From Bdellovibrionota bacterium (GTDB lineage Bacteria; Bdellovibrionota; Bacteriovoracia; Bacteriovoracales; Bacteriovoracaceae), in assembly GCA_030836365.1 (NCBI GenBank), contig JAURQB010000162.1:1-34098 (forward strand): a DNA stretch of 34,098 bases. Direction: 5' to 3'. Every line of letters begins with the position of its first letter. Positions within the stretch are counted from its first letter, which is position 1. The notes beneath the pieces are model-generated. The model was not told the origin of the DNA, did no database searches, and saw nothing but the letters and a program-made list of their open reading frames with translations. This document shows, piece by piece, positions 6,817-15,471 of the stretch. A program made the translations under genes and the position numbers.

Positions 6817-7959
6817 ATGAAAGGAATTTTGAATAAGAAAGCTACTCTCTTTAAAACAATGATTACATCATTGTCATTATCCATAGTAGGCTCCTGGGGG
6901 GCTTTTTATTGGTTAACGACTAGTATAGGAGATGTTAATTTAAGTATGGAGGGCCTGAGTACCTGTTTCTCTAGGGTCTCACAAAACTATAGCGGTAAAA
7001 TGATTGGCCCAAATCAACCTTATACATCGTCCAGTTTTTACAAAGTTACTGAGGAGTGTTTCTCGGATTTAGAAAAGGTAATAAACAATTCATTTTTTAT
7101 AAAACTCAACAAATCTGTAAATAAAAACTTTGAAGAGCTAGTTAAAAAATCATATTGGTTTCATCGCGATTCTATTGTTGAAAACGAGTTTACAGCTGTA
7201 AAAGACGGCAAAGTTGCTAGTATGACTAAAAACTTTCAAGAAATTGAATCCGTTTATGAATTAGTTAGTGAAGAAGTCTCGTCAATTCGGTCTGAATTAA
7301 ATTCAAGAAAAAAATGGGTATTTTCATTAGGTTTATTTTCCGTTCTATCGATGGCCTTTATCTCTTTATTTGGACTAAGCCGTAAGGATAATGAGAGAGT
7401 TACAAGTGCTCGTATTGATGATGTCTCTCAAAAAGAAATTGAAAAGCTGACGCGTCCATTGGTAGAACAAATAGCAGTCTCAACACAAGGGACAGTTTCA
7501 AAATCGACGATATCTGATCAAGTCACCTTATCTCCTGGGCCTGAAAAGTTTGATACATTTTTTAATCGATTTCTTCGTCTCATTGCCCCAAGACTTATAA
7601 GAAAAGGTATTAATTTTGACTTTTCTGTCGATACGGGAATACCTAGAGTCATGAATCCCGAACAAACTCATCGAAATCTAGAAATATTTTTTGAAAGAGC
7701 AACGAATTTTAACCTCTCAGGGGGGAGGGTAACTCGGATAGATTGTTATCAGTTACATTCCAAAAAAACTGAATTAAGATTTTATGACAATGGTGTGTGT
7801 CTAATTAACTCTCTTAAAAATTTTAAGAATGTACGTGCGAGTAATGGTCTTGTATTGGGAGTAGAGATGAAGCAGATTATTTCTTCATCGAGGAAAGGTA
7901 AAATTAAATCTATTTTTAAAGGAAAGAAAAAAGATTTAATGCGGGAATTACAAATCTAG
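6817..7959 (+). CDS. Two-TM membrane protein with a remnant histidine-kinase-like ATPase domain
   Basis: A 380-residue protein. The first membrane helix spans about 13-34 and the second about 166-187, leaving a periplasmic sensor-like region of about 130 residues with two cysteines (C50 and C81), then about 190 cytoplasmic residues. Within the latter, E-Q-T-H-R-N-L-E-I-F-F-E-R-A-T-N-F (262-278) has the look of an N-box helix, and L-R-F-Y-D-N-G-V-C-L (310-319) looks like the D-x-G box of GHKL ATPases. I find no phospho-accepting histidine helix and no G-x-G lid, so catalytic kinase activity is unlikely. It could be a pseudokinase sensor or only superficially similar. It is divergent from the TonB-like gene, with 132 bases between starts, and its stop overlaps the opposite-strand ChaN-like gene by four bases. 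Confidence 0.6.
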   Translation: MKGILNKKATLFKTMITSLSLSIVGSWGAFYWLTTSIGDVNLSMEGLSTCFSRVSQNYSGKMIGPNQPYTSSSFYKVTEECFSDLEKVINNSFFIKLNKSVNKNFEELVKKSYWFHRDSIVENEFTAVKDGKVASMTKNFQEIESVYELVSEEVSSIRSELNSRKKWVFSLGLFSVLSMAFISLFGLSRKDNERVTSARIDDVSQKEIEKLTRPLVEQIAVSTQGTVSKSTISDQVTLSPGPEKFDTFFNRFLRLIAPRLIRKGINFDFSVDTGIPRVMNPEQTHRNLEIFFERATNFNLSGGRVTRIDCYQLHSKKTELRFYDNGVCLINSLKNFKNVRASNGLVLGVEMKQIISSSRKGKIKSIFKGKKKDLMRELQI

Positions 7960-9557
7960 AGTATCACTTTCGATCGTTGATAGAAGTTTGGAGTGCTTAA
8001 AATTAATTCATTAATTAATTTACGTACACTCTCAAAGTGATAATTCCTTTTAATTAAATGGTTAATGATTCTCTCATAAATAATATTATTATCACTCGTG
8101 GAGTAAAATGATAGATCTGCCATCATATTTCCAATTTGCTTTGCTATATTAAATATATCGAGCAAGGTGATGTTAACGAGAGAATCAGTTGAGATTTCAT
8201 CCCTGATAATTTTTAAACATATAGTTTGCCAGCTCTTTTCCTCTTGATATTGCGATTTTTTAACTAGGTCTAAATACAAATCACACTTCCTAAACGGATT
8301 AAAAACTTTTGATGAAAAGTAGCCAATGTAATTAGTATAAATTAAATAACCTAAGATCTTTTCGGACGTCGCTGGCAAGGGAGTTTTATTTTGTATTAGG
8401 TTTGAGACATGAAAACCGGCAATAATAGAAATCCTATTGATAGAATAGCTAGGGCAGTAATAGCTATTTGTGCCTGCGATGTGAAATAATTCACCTTGAT
8501 GGATAAGTCCTTCGTAAAATTCTCGAACTTCATTATTTAAATTTAGCTGATTAATTTTTTCAATGATAGTCTCAAGGGATGTGTGGTCATATATGTTAAA
8601 GTCTTCAAGCTCCTCATCTTGCAGCTGAAAATTAAGGGTGTCATTCAATTGCCGACAAAGATAAAGGAAATTTTCATAAACATTCCCATTAAATGATTTT
8701 AATCCAGTTTCAATAATATAATCATGAAGGTCAAACTCCGGATCGTCACAAAGATTCTCATACCAATAGATCATTGATTCATACTTAATCCACGGAGGGG
8801 AGTTTTGTAAGCTAAACTCTTTATTTGAAAACTTAACAATAATACTTTCGGACGCTAATTTCTCGTCAGCTTCCTCGTAAATACGCCAATAAATCTCTTC
8901 AAGATTTTGATGAATGACTATTTGAGAAATAGGACTAGAACAAAGATCTTTAGTTAATTTGGGTAATCTGTCGGGTAAAATATGAAGCTCTCCGAACAAA
9001 ACAAAAAAATGTTGATATTGATTATTCGAGATGTTTTTTGCAATGACTGATGCAGCCTCTTTGTCTCGATTTGCTAATGGGCCTTCAGAATTTAGAGCGA
9101 TAATGTTAAAACCATTCTCTTTTGCTAATTGAAAAAATACCTTATAGTGAATCCAAGGAAAACGCCAAGATTCTTTATAATTGATTGTCTCTAGAAATTC
9201 TCTTTCTGTAATAATATTGCGTAAGTAGTTGTCTATTGCTTTTTGATGTTTGATGTGAACAAACTCTACTCCGATGGCCATATTATTTGTTTTCGTAAAA
9301 AAAGTTTTTAATAATCTTTCGAGGTTTTTTGAGCTTTGGTCAAATGTATGGAAGTCACCTAGGTATATCACTTGAGATTGATGTATTGACTTTAAAATCT
9401 CGGAGATATCAACTATTGAAAAAGCTTTGCTCTCGTATGAATTCATTGCTTTACTGTATTCTTTTAATTCTTCTGGAATATATTCAAGGTATTCTAATGC
9501 CTTTTTTTTAGTTGTTCGGTGAATTTCAAGCCGTGACTTTTTTATATTAAGTTTCAT
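7956..9557 (-). CDS. ChaN/Tiki-superfamily protein with a long C-terminal extension
   Basis: A 533-residue protein with no signal peptide or membrane helix. Residues about 60-210 follow the ChaN-like (DUF399, PF04187) pattern: Q-V-I-Y-L-G-D-F-H (62-70), A-I-G-V-E-F-V (94-100) with E98, then F-P-W-I-H-Y, N-I-I-A-L-N-S-E, and F-V-L-F-G-E-L-H (185-192), followed by L-P. The paired G-(E/D)-x-H motifs and the Glu are the conserved polar sites of this fold, which is associated with haem binding in ChaN and with metal-dependent proteolysis in Tiki. Known ChaN proteins are near 300 residues, secreted and often lipidated; this one is cytoplasmic by sequence and carries about 320 extra residues with no recognised domain. 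Upstream on the same strand, 79 bases away, is the methylase-like gene, so the two may form an operon. Confidence 0.65.
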   Translation of the reverse strand: MKLNIKKSRLEIHRTTKKKALEYLEYIPEELKEYSKAMNSYESKAFSIVDISEILKSIHQSQVIYLGDFHTFDQSSKNLERLLKTFFTKTNNMAIGVEFVHIKHQKAIDNYLRNIITEREFLETINYKESWRFPWIHYKVFFQLAKENGFNIIALNSEGPLANRDKEAASVIAKNISNNQYQHFFVLFGELHILPDRLPKLTKDLCSSPISQIVIHQNLEEIYWRIYEEADEKLASESIIVKFSNKEFSLQNSPPWIKYESMIYWYENLCDDPEFDLHDYIIETGLKSFNGNVYENFLYLCRQLNDTLNFQLQDEELEDFNIYDHTSLETIIEKINQLNLNNEVREFYEGLIHQGELFHIAGTNSYYCPSYSINRISIIAGFHVSNLIQNKTPLPATSEKILGYLIYTNYIGYFSSKVFNPFRKCDLYLDLVKKSQYQEEKSWQTICLKIIRDEISTDSLVNITLLDIFNIAKQIGNMMADLSFYSTSDNNIIYERIINHLIKRNYHFESVRKLINELILSTPNFYQRSKVIL

Positions 9558-9636
9558 TATTTTTTCATCGTTATTAAGAATTATTATAGAAGAATCTATA
9601 AAAAATGAAATAGTTAATATGTCATAGAGGTGAAGG

Positions 9637-12411
9637 CTATAAAATTAAACCAGTAATGACATCATTAATTAGCTCCGTAGATTTTTGTTGATACGTTGCT
9701 AATGTTATCGATTTTTCTTTTCCTTCATCGACAATAGAGTCGAGATCTTTGGCAGAAGGAATTTTTAACGTTTGAAGAATATCGGCGGGTTTGAATTCGT
9801 TAAATTGATTTAATATCTGGTGAGTAAATTCAATTAAATTTTCAGAAGAGAAGATACTGAGAGAGCAATCAGAACCACTCATTAGGTCAATTCGGTTTTG
9901 TCCATTATTGGGATCTTTAATAAGTTGGGTATTAGAGACAGGGGAGTATAACTTAAGTTTGTCGTTTGTTTTAAATTCGACATAAGCATCTGGATTATTT
10001 GGGTAAATACTGGTCAAGTTTAGTTTTATTATCTTTTGAAGAAATTCTTGATCCTTAACGTTTACTTTTGACGCCATCTTTTTGTCTTTGGAGTTAATAT
10101 GTTGTAACTTCATCTTTAGGTGCGAAAGGCAAGAAAGCGTGATAGAGGTGTCAAGGTCTTGAAACTCCCTAGCGTCATCTAAGAAAAGGCTGAGTCTCTC
10201 ATTTAATTGCTCAATTGATAATGCTTGCAGTTGATCTACTGATAAATTTAAAATATTAAAACTTGATGGAAGGTCCTGCTTAAACTCGATATTTGCGGTG
10301 GTATAAAACTTTTTTGGCACTAGTAGGGAGCGAATTTTACTTTTTATTTTAGTCGTGGCGCCACCAAGGGTTAGTTTGATAATCTGCCTGCCGATGCTTG
10401 AATTAAAATATTCTCTAAATATATTAATGTTAAGACTTCTAACAAGTGGGGTCAGGTTATAATATTGAAAAAAGGCTTCACCATATTTTTGTTTTTTTGC
10501 CTCAAGAGTATCCGAAGGAATTATCTCTATTGAGCTAGCAAGATAATCAGGAGTATGAACAATTAGTACATAAGGCGAAGTATTTTGAATATCATCCGAT
10601 GCGAAAAGGTAGTGCTTTTCATTCGTTTGATTTGTTCTTGATTCATTTGTTTCAATTTTAAAGAAATTATCCAAAGTCAGAGAGTTTGTTGCCAGATTCT
10701 TATAAAAATTTGGGTGAGTAATGGAGTTTTGGGACTGATTTTCATTTTCTAAAATTTTGCCATCAAGAACGACACTTTGGTGAAATTTGACAACAAAACC
10801 TCGCGCCAGGTCCTTTTGGTAGATCGGAGTAGTTGGCTTTTTATGTTTCCAAATATTTTTGAGCTCAGTTGAAAATAATTGCATCAATTGAAATTGACTA
10901 AGCTTGCCCTCTAATTGAAATGACAGATGACTAGACTTATTTCGGTCCCTTTCGTTTACAGTATAATTATTGAGATGTTCTTTTTTTGAAAAGATATAAA
11001 TGTGATCTGGAACTTCGCCCTTATTTCTGAGGCTTTCAAGGTTGAATTCAGCTTCAAGGTGAGCAACCTCTAATAACTGTTTTACCTTTTCTTGGTAGCT
11101 TGGGACAAATAACTTTTGATTAGTCAGAATAATGAGATAGCCACCATTGATAAGTTGATTTATTTCATTACTAATTTGCGTCGTAAGGTAGTGATGAGGG
11201 TTCTTTTTTGGTAGATCAAGCAAATTTAAAACGACTCGATGATATAGAGGTTTCTTTTTTTCTGTGTTTAAACCATCAAATAAGTTTGTCTGTCCAAATT
11301 CAGCATTGTCATTCGCACAGACTTTTTCCTTCTCCTTGTAGACCTCAATTATATACTTTACTGGATTTTTTCCATAAGTCGTCGCAAGTTGTATTAGGAA
11401 AGATAAAAATTGTAACTCGTGACAGTACTTTATATATGGGTCATTTTTATCTCTTTGGGTAAAATTGGGAAAGATTAGATTTTTCCAGCCTCTTGGGTCA
11501 GAGCTATTTTGAGCGAGCCAATGAGATTGAGAAAGACTTGTTACATGTTGGCCCGAAAAGTTTACTGATAAAACATCTTGATTTTTTAATTCACTTACAT
11601 TTCTTTCTTCAATCCAATTAGGAAAGTGGATCAGTAATTCGTTTATCAATTTACCAAACTCTTGGTGAGAGATGGAGTGTGGGTAAGTTGTTTTTTGCGT
11701 TTTAAGGTAGTTTGAAAAGGAAGTAATTTTCATCAATTCTGTTATGGAAATGGTTTCCAGAACTTTAACGATTGATACTATTTTTAAATTAGTCGTCGAA
11801 GAGGGCCTGTACCAACTATAACTATTTTTTTGTAAGCTTTTAATAGTTATATTATTTTGGCTGGTTGCTTTAAACACCTTCTGGAAAAAATAGCTTGGGT
11901 TTTTTAGCAGATGCTCATTTAATTCAATTTGCAAGCTCTCGCTAAGCTTTGAAAGAAACTTAATTTTATAGAGGTAAAGAGTAACACTTTTAAAACTAGA
12001 GACTTTAATAAAATCCAATACGATTGAATTCATCTTGTTTGTTGGTAATGATATTTCTCTTAAAAGAAAGTCTGGTTTCTCTAAAAAAGAAGGATTGATC
12101 TTACTATTATTTTCATGGCAATAAGTTTTGAACTGTTCAAAGATAAGCTCTTGCAAGGATCTGTTTGCCTGAGATAAGCCTCGAAACTGCTGAATGCAAT
12201 CAGACCAAAGTTTCATTAATATTTTTTTTACCTTAATACCATTTTTGGAAATTAAGCTCTGTCCTGACCACCCTGGTGTAAAGAAATCGCCAGGGTTAAA
12301 ATCATTTTTATTATCGTGTTTTTCAAGTGAATATGCGTGTGCGCTCCCTCCCCTAATTGGTTGGGCAGAGTCGTTCAGCCAGTCAATTGCTTTAAATGAG
12401 TTTTGCTTCAC
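9637..12411 (-). CDS. Large protein resembling a degenerate N6-adenine DNA methylase
   Basis: A 924-residue soluble protein. Residues about 390-478 read like the back half of an N6-methylase catalytic domain: V-V-L-N-L-L-D-L-P-K-K-N-P-H, where a methylase would have the NPPY motif, then I-N-Q-L-I-N-G-G-Y-L-I-I-L-T, equivalent to LKPGGxLxxIxP, a variable helix, and V-P-D-H-I-Y-I-F-S-K-K, equivalent to the last strand. Residues about 667-700 (R-E-Y-F-N-S-S-I-G-R-Q-I-I, then L-G-G-A-T-T-K-I, then L-L-V-P) match the target-recognition segment of type I HsdS and type IIG enzymes (NSxxGRxxL...GGxxxxxL...IxxP). I find no FxGxG S-adenosylmethionine motif and no intact NPPY, so catalysis is doubtful. 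No restriction gene adjoins it. The family assignment is inference; a conserved lineage-specific protein is the alternative. Confidence 0.5.
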   Translation of the reverse strand: MKQNSFKAIDWLNDSAQPIRGGSAHAYSLEKHDNKNDFNPGDFFTPGWSGQSLISKNGIKVKKILMKLWSDCIQQFRGLSQANRSLQELIFEQFKTYCHENNSKINPSFLEKPDFLLREISLPTNKMNSIVLDFIKVSSFKSVTLYLYKIKFLSKLSESLQIELNEHLLKNPSYFFQKVFKATSQNNITIKSLQKNSYSWYRPSSTTNLKIVSIVKVLETISITELMKITSFSNYLKTQKTTYPHSISHQEFGKLINELLIHFPNWIEERNVSELKNQDVLSVNFSGQHVTSLSQSHWLAQNSSDPRGWKNLIFPNFTQRDKNDPYIKYCHELQFLSFLIQLATTYGKNPVKYIIEVYKEKEKVCANDNAEFGQTNLFDGLNTEKKKPLYHRVVLNLLDLPKKNPHHYLTTQISNEINQLINGGYLIILTNQKLFVPSYQEKVKQLLEVAHLEAEFNLESLRNKGEVPDHIYIFSKKEHLNNYTVNERDRNKSSHLSFQLEGKLSQFQLMQLFSTELKNIWKHKKPTTPIYQKDLARGFVVKFHQSVVLDGKILENENQSQNSITHPNFYKNLATNSLTLDNFFKIETNESRTNQTNEKHYLFASDDIQNTSPYVLIVHTPDYLASSIEIIPSDTLEAKKQKYGEAFFQYYNLTPLVRSLNINIFREYFNSSIGRQIIKLTLGGATTKIKSKIRSLLVPKKFYTTANIEFKQDLPSSFNILNLSVDQLQALSIEQLNERLSLFLDDAREFQDLDTSITLSCLSHLKMKLQHINSKDKKMASKVNVKDQEFLQKIIKLNLTSIYPNNPDAYVEFKTNDKLKLYSPVSNTQLIKDPNNGQNRIDLMSGSDCSLSIFSSENLIEFTHQILNQFNEFKPADILQTLKIPSAKDLDSIVDEGKEKSITLATYQQKSTELINDVITGLIL

Positions 12412-12524
12412 TTGAGTTATTCATTTACCTTAAATTAAAACGAAACAAAAATTTACAGAATTGAGATGGTCTTGTCATGAAAAAATTGTATGAAAACGAT
12501 AAGTTAGAAAATTTAAGAAATCGA

Positions 12525-12553
12525 TTGTTGCGGAGATTATTATCTGCTATTCT
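12525..12553 (+). promoter_or_regulatory. Probable sigma-70 promoter of rsmD
   Basis: TTGTTG (12525-12530) and TATTCT (12548-12553) are 17 bases apart and the -10 is preceded by TGC, giving an extended -10. The predicted start is about 20 bases before the GTG of rsmD. It lies in the 169-base gap between divergent genes, which otherwise shows nothing recognisable. Confidence 0.45.
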
Positions 12554-12580
12554 GCGTTAAATTTATAAGGAAGTTTTCAC

Positions 12581-13159
12581 GTGTCGCTTAAGATTATGGG
12601 AGGCCTATTTAGAGGTCTCAATTTGCAAGTAAATGACCGAATAACTAGGCCAACTGGTGTTCTATTAAAGCGAAAAGTTTTTGATGCCAGGCAAAGATTT
12701 GATGGCGTGCATTTTTATGACCTGTGCGCTGGGTCGGGGGCTGTTGGGTTAGAAGCTTCTAGTCGCGGCGCAGAATCTGTTACGTTGGTTGAGGAGAATT
12801 TACTTGCTATTCGACTAATTAAATCTTCCGTCGATTTGATCAAAAAGCGTTTTGAAGTTAGCTCATTTGGTAAAATATTTGTTGTCAAAAAGTCAGTTGT
12901 TAGTTGGTTGCCATTTTTCTTCGCAAGCGCTTCATCTAGTTCAAATATTGTCTTTTTTGATCCACCATACGAAGATTCAAAACTCTATGATAGGGTGCTG
13001 GATTTATTTGAACTCTCTGATTACAAGGGAGAGCTTTGGATCGAGTATGACTTAAAGGCAAAAGAGAGCGTTTTGGTCAAGATCAATGATGCGTACGAAA
13101 AAAGAGGAATCAAAAAGTACACTCATGGGCAGCACTCGATTTGTCTTTTACAGTTTTGA
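12581..13159 (+). CDS. rsmD: RsmD, 16S rRNA (guanine966-N2)-methyltransferase
   Basis: A 192-residue Rossmann methyltransferase of normal RsmD length that modifies G966 of 16S rRNA using S-adenosylmethionine. Visible motifs are G-G-L-F-R-G (7-12) and the diagnostic T-R-P-T (22-25) near the N-terminus, D-L-C-A-G-S-G (47-53) for cofactor binding, L-E-A-S-S-R-G-A (57-64), and D-P-P-Y (127-130), the catalytic motif. It begins at GTG 12581 with AAGGAAG about nine bases upstream. In many bacteria rsmD sits beside coaD or ftsY; here it is followed by an aminotransferase gene 88 bases on. Confidence 0.93.
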   Translation: MSLKIMGGLFRGLNLQVNDRITRPTGVLLKRKVFDARQRFDGVHFYDLCAGSGAVGLEASSRGAESVTLVEENLLAIRLIKSSVDLIKKRFEVSSFGKIFVVKKSVVSWLPFFFASASSSSNIVFFDPPYEDSKLYDRVLDLFELSDYKGELWIEYDLKAKESVLVKINDAYEKRGIKKYTHGQHSICLLQF

Positions 13160-13247
13160 CCTCGCATTTAAATTAATAATCCCTGATTGTAATTTCTCAT
13201 CAAACCACGTTACTATTAAGCGCCTCATTTTATTAAGGAAAGAAAAA

Positions 13248-14468
13248 ATGAAAGTTAGTGAACGAGTATTAAACTTCCAAGAAAGCGTGACGCTAAAGTT
13301 AAATGCGGAAGTCGTTAAGATGCAGGAGCATGGCCAAAAAGTAATTAACCTTACTGCAGGACAGTTGCCCTTTAAGCCTGATCACGAATTTATTAAAAAC
13401 ATAAAACAGGAATCAAATTTTTTAAAGTCTTTTCAATATTCACCAGTCGCAGGTTTTCCTGAGTTGAGAGATAAAATTAAAAGTTGGAGTAGTGAACAGA
13501 GAAGAGTGTCCTTAGATGATAAAGATGTAATTATTTCTAGTGGGGCTAAGCACGTCATCTCCAACGTCCTTTGTAGTTTAATAAACCCTGGTGATGAAGT
13601 GATTATTATCGCTCCTTACTGGGTGTCTTACCCGGCGATGATTAATCTTTTTGGAGGCGTTACCAAAGTCGTGAATAGTGATTTTTACGATCATTATTGC
13701 CCTGATATTGATGGAGTCAAAGCGGCCATAACAAATAAGACAAAAGCTATCATTGTTAATTCGCCGAATAATCCAGTGGGAACTGTATATAAAAGTGAAT
13801 GGATGGAATCTTTTGCGAGCTTAATGAAAGATCACCCTAACATAAATCTCATTAGTGATGAGATTTATAAAGAGTTAAATTATTACGATCCTGAGCCTAG
13901 CTATTTCTACCAGTCGGAACCAGAGTTGTTAGATAGAACGATTATTATTTCAGGTATTTCAAAAATTATGGCCTCTACAGGCTTAAGAATTGGTTGGGCA
14001 ATCGGGCCGAAGAGTTTCATTAAGAAAGTTTCAACACTTCAGGGGCAAACCACGTCAGGAGCGAGCTCTCTTGTTCAATTGGCGCTTCTTAATTATGACT
14101 TCAATCTCTTAGATAATTATCTTGATCCAATAAAAAATCATCTAAGAAAAAATGCAAATACTTTAAGAGACAAGCTAAGGGAAAATAACCTTGCTCATAA
14201 ATGGTATCAGGTTGATGGGGCTTTTTATTATCTGCTTGATCTAAGAAATTTACCTATAATGGACCACTTAAAAAATGGAGATGATAACGGTGACTATGCG
14301 ACAGAGGTTTGCCAAAAAATATTAGCCGATGCAGGTGTGGCAATGGTTCCTGGTAGTGATTTTGGAGCACCCAATACAGCTCGCTTAAGCCTCGTAGCAA
14401 ATAATGAGATTTTTTCAGAGGCAATACAAAAAATTATTGAATGCGTACTAAAAAAAAAAGTAAATTAG
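13248..14468 (+). CDS. Class I/II PLP aminotransferase (aspartate aminotransferase-like)
   Basis: A 406-residue fold-type I aminotransferase, cytoplasmic, using pyridoxal phosphate. ATG 13248 is preceded by AAGGAAAG and gives the standard family N-terminus; the frame is open further upstream to 13086, but that part overlaps rsmD and adds 54 residues of no aminotransferase character. Motifs are L-T-A-G-Q-L (glycine/substrate loop), Y-S-P-V-A-G-F-P-E-L-R, N-S-P-N-N-P-V-G (171-178), D-E-I-Y (204-207, Asp for the PLP ring nitrogen), and S-G-I-S-K-I-M-A-S-T-G-L-R-I-G-W with K239 as the Schiff-base lysine. The C-terminal P-G-S-D-F-G followed by R-L-S-L carries the substrate-carboxylate arginine. 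The motif set fits the Ib aspartate/prephenate aminotransferase group; the exact amino-acid partner cannot be fixed from sequence. Confidence 0.85.
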   Translation: MKVSERVLNFQESVTLKLNAEVVKMQEHGQKVINLTAGQLPFKPDHEFIKNIKQESNFLKSFQYSPVAGFPELRDKIKSWSSEQRRVSLDDKDVIISSGAKHVISNVLCSLINPGDEVIIIAPYWVSYPAMINLFGGVTKVVNSDFYDHYCPDIDGVKAAITNKTKAIIVNSPNNPVGTVYKSEWMESFASLMKDHPNINLISDEIYKELNYYDPEPSYFYQSEPELLDRTIIISGISKIMASTGLRIGWAIGPKSFIKKVSTLQGQTTSGASSLVQLALLNYDFNLLDNYLDPIKNHLRKNANTLRDKLRENNLAHKWYQVDGAFYYLLDLRNLPIMDHLKNGDDNGDYATEVCQKILADAGVAMVPGSDFGAPNTARLSLVANNEIFSEAIQKIIECVLKKKVN

Positions 14469-14472
14469 TAAA

Positions 14473-15471
14473 ATGAGGAAGGTGATCACACTTATAATCT
14501 TAAGTCTCTTATTCATCTCCTGTGGGTTTGACGCCCAAGAAGAAAGAGATCAAGCAATCCTTTCCGCCAATATTCAATTGAGTGAGCGAAATTGTAACGA
14601 GGCCATAAAAGCGTTGCAGGCCGTGCCTTTTACTTGGAAGGATCCAACCTTTTTGAGGACGTTCTCTCTTGCTTACGCATGCAAAGGAAATTTTAATGTT
14701 GTAACTCTTTTTAGTGATGATCTTCCTTTATTTGGATCTGTTGCCAATTCACCACTTGGTGGACTCTCACGCTTTTCAACAAGTAGCGATATGAAGTCTC
14801 CAACAGACACTGATTATCTAAATATTTTCACGGGCCTAAACTACCTTCTTTATGCAGGAGGTATTGATTCAGATGAAGATCCAACACCTGCAAAAAGAGA
14901 CGCCGTATTTGAACTGCAAGAAGTTCAAGAGATGGAAATGCTTGCTTTTTACGAGTTACTCGTTAATCTTGGTCGCTTTTTATACTATTTTGGAAACGCT
15001 GATGAAGATGGGATAAAAGGTGATGGGCTTCAATCCAATAAATGTTTTATCGTCTATGATAATCTTCCATTAGAGGGATCGGCTTTCTTTTTAAGAGATT
15101 ATCTAGATATAGGACTTACAGGGTCCTGTTCGAAAGCAAGGGCTGCTGATTCCGGTCATGAATATTTATATAATGCTGACGATGGTTCTAGAAATACGGA
15201 GGCCCTTTGTGAAGGGGTTGTATTAATTAATAATTTTTTTGAATTATTGCCAAGAGTGCTAAGTAGTATCGCCGGTAGTGACTTCGATGCAATTGATGAT
15301 ATTTCTGGAGTGCTTGAGATACAGCTTGATGTTGTTGAAAATGTAAAATCAGGTTTAAGAGAAAAAGTGGGTGAAGTTCTTAGTTACGATTTATGTGTTA
15401 GCAATAATCAAAATGATGATACGTTTCTACAGTTTTATTATGCCTTTATCGCTGAGGTACTTTTTAGATGA
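14473..15471 (+). CDS. Lipoprotein of unknown function, helical and acidic
   Basis: A 332-residue protein with the lipoprotein signal M-R-K-V-I-T-L-I-I-L-S-L-L-F-I-S-C, so C17 is the lipidation site. The start of the mature part (E-R-D-Q-A-I-L-S-A-N-I-Q-L-S-E-R-N-C-N-E-A-I-K-A-L) resembles one or two tetratricopeptide-type helix pairs, a common arrangement in lipoproteins that support envelope machinery. The rest is acidic with several cysteines and no recognised domain. It begins four bases after the aminotransferase stop, and its own stop overlaps the start of the downstream barrel gene as ATGA, so lipoprotein and barrel are probably made together and may interact at the outer membrane. Confidence 0.7.
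   Translation: MRKVITLIILSLLFISCGFDAQEERDQAILSANIQLSERNCNEAIKALQAVPFTWKDPTFLRTFSLAYACKGNFNVVTLFSDDLPLFGSVANSPLGGLSRFSTSSDMKSPTDTDYLNIFTGLNYLLYAGGIDSDEDPTPAKRDAVFELQEVQEMEMLAFYELLVNLGRFLYYFGNADEDGIKGDGLQSNKCFIVYDNLPLEGSAFFLRDYLDIGLTGSCSKARAADSGHEYLYNADDGSRNTEALCEGVVLINNFFELLPRVLSSIAGSDFDAIDDISGVLEIQLDVVENVKSGLREKVGEVLSYDLCVSNNQNDDTFLQFYYAFIAEVLFR

Noticed and set aside
12194..12415. Plus-strand frame opposite the start of the methylase-like gene
   Set aside because: Antisense to a long, coherent reading frame; composition looks like a shadow.
13086..13247. In-frame upstream extension of the aminotransferase gene
   Set aside because: It overlaps rsmD, lacks aminotransferase character and has no ribosome site; AAGGAAAG precedes the ATG at 13248.
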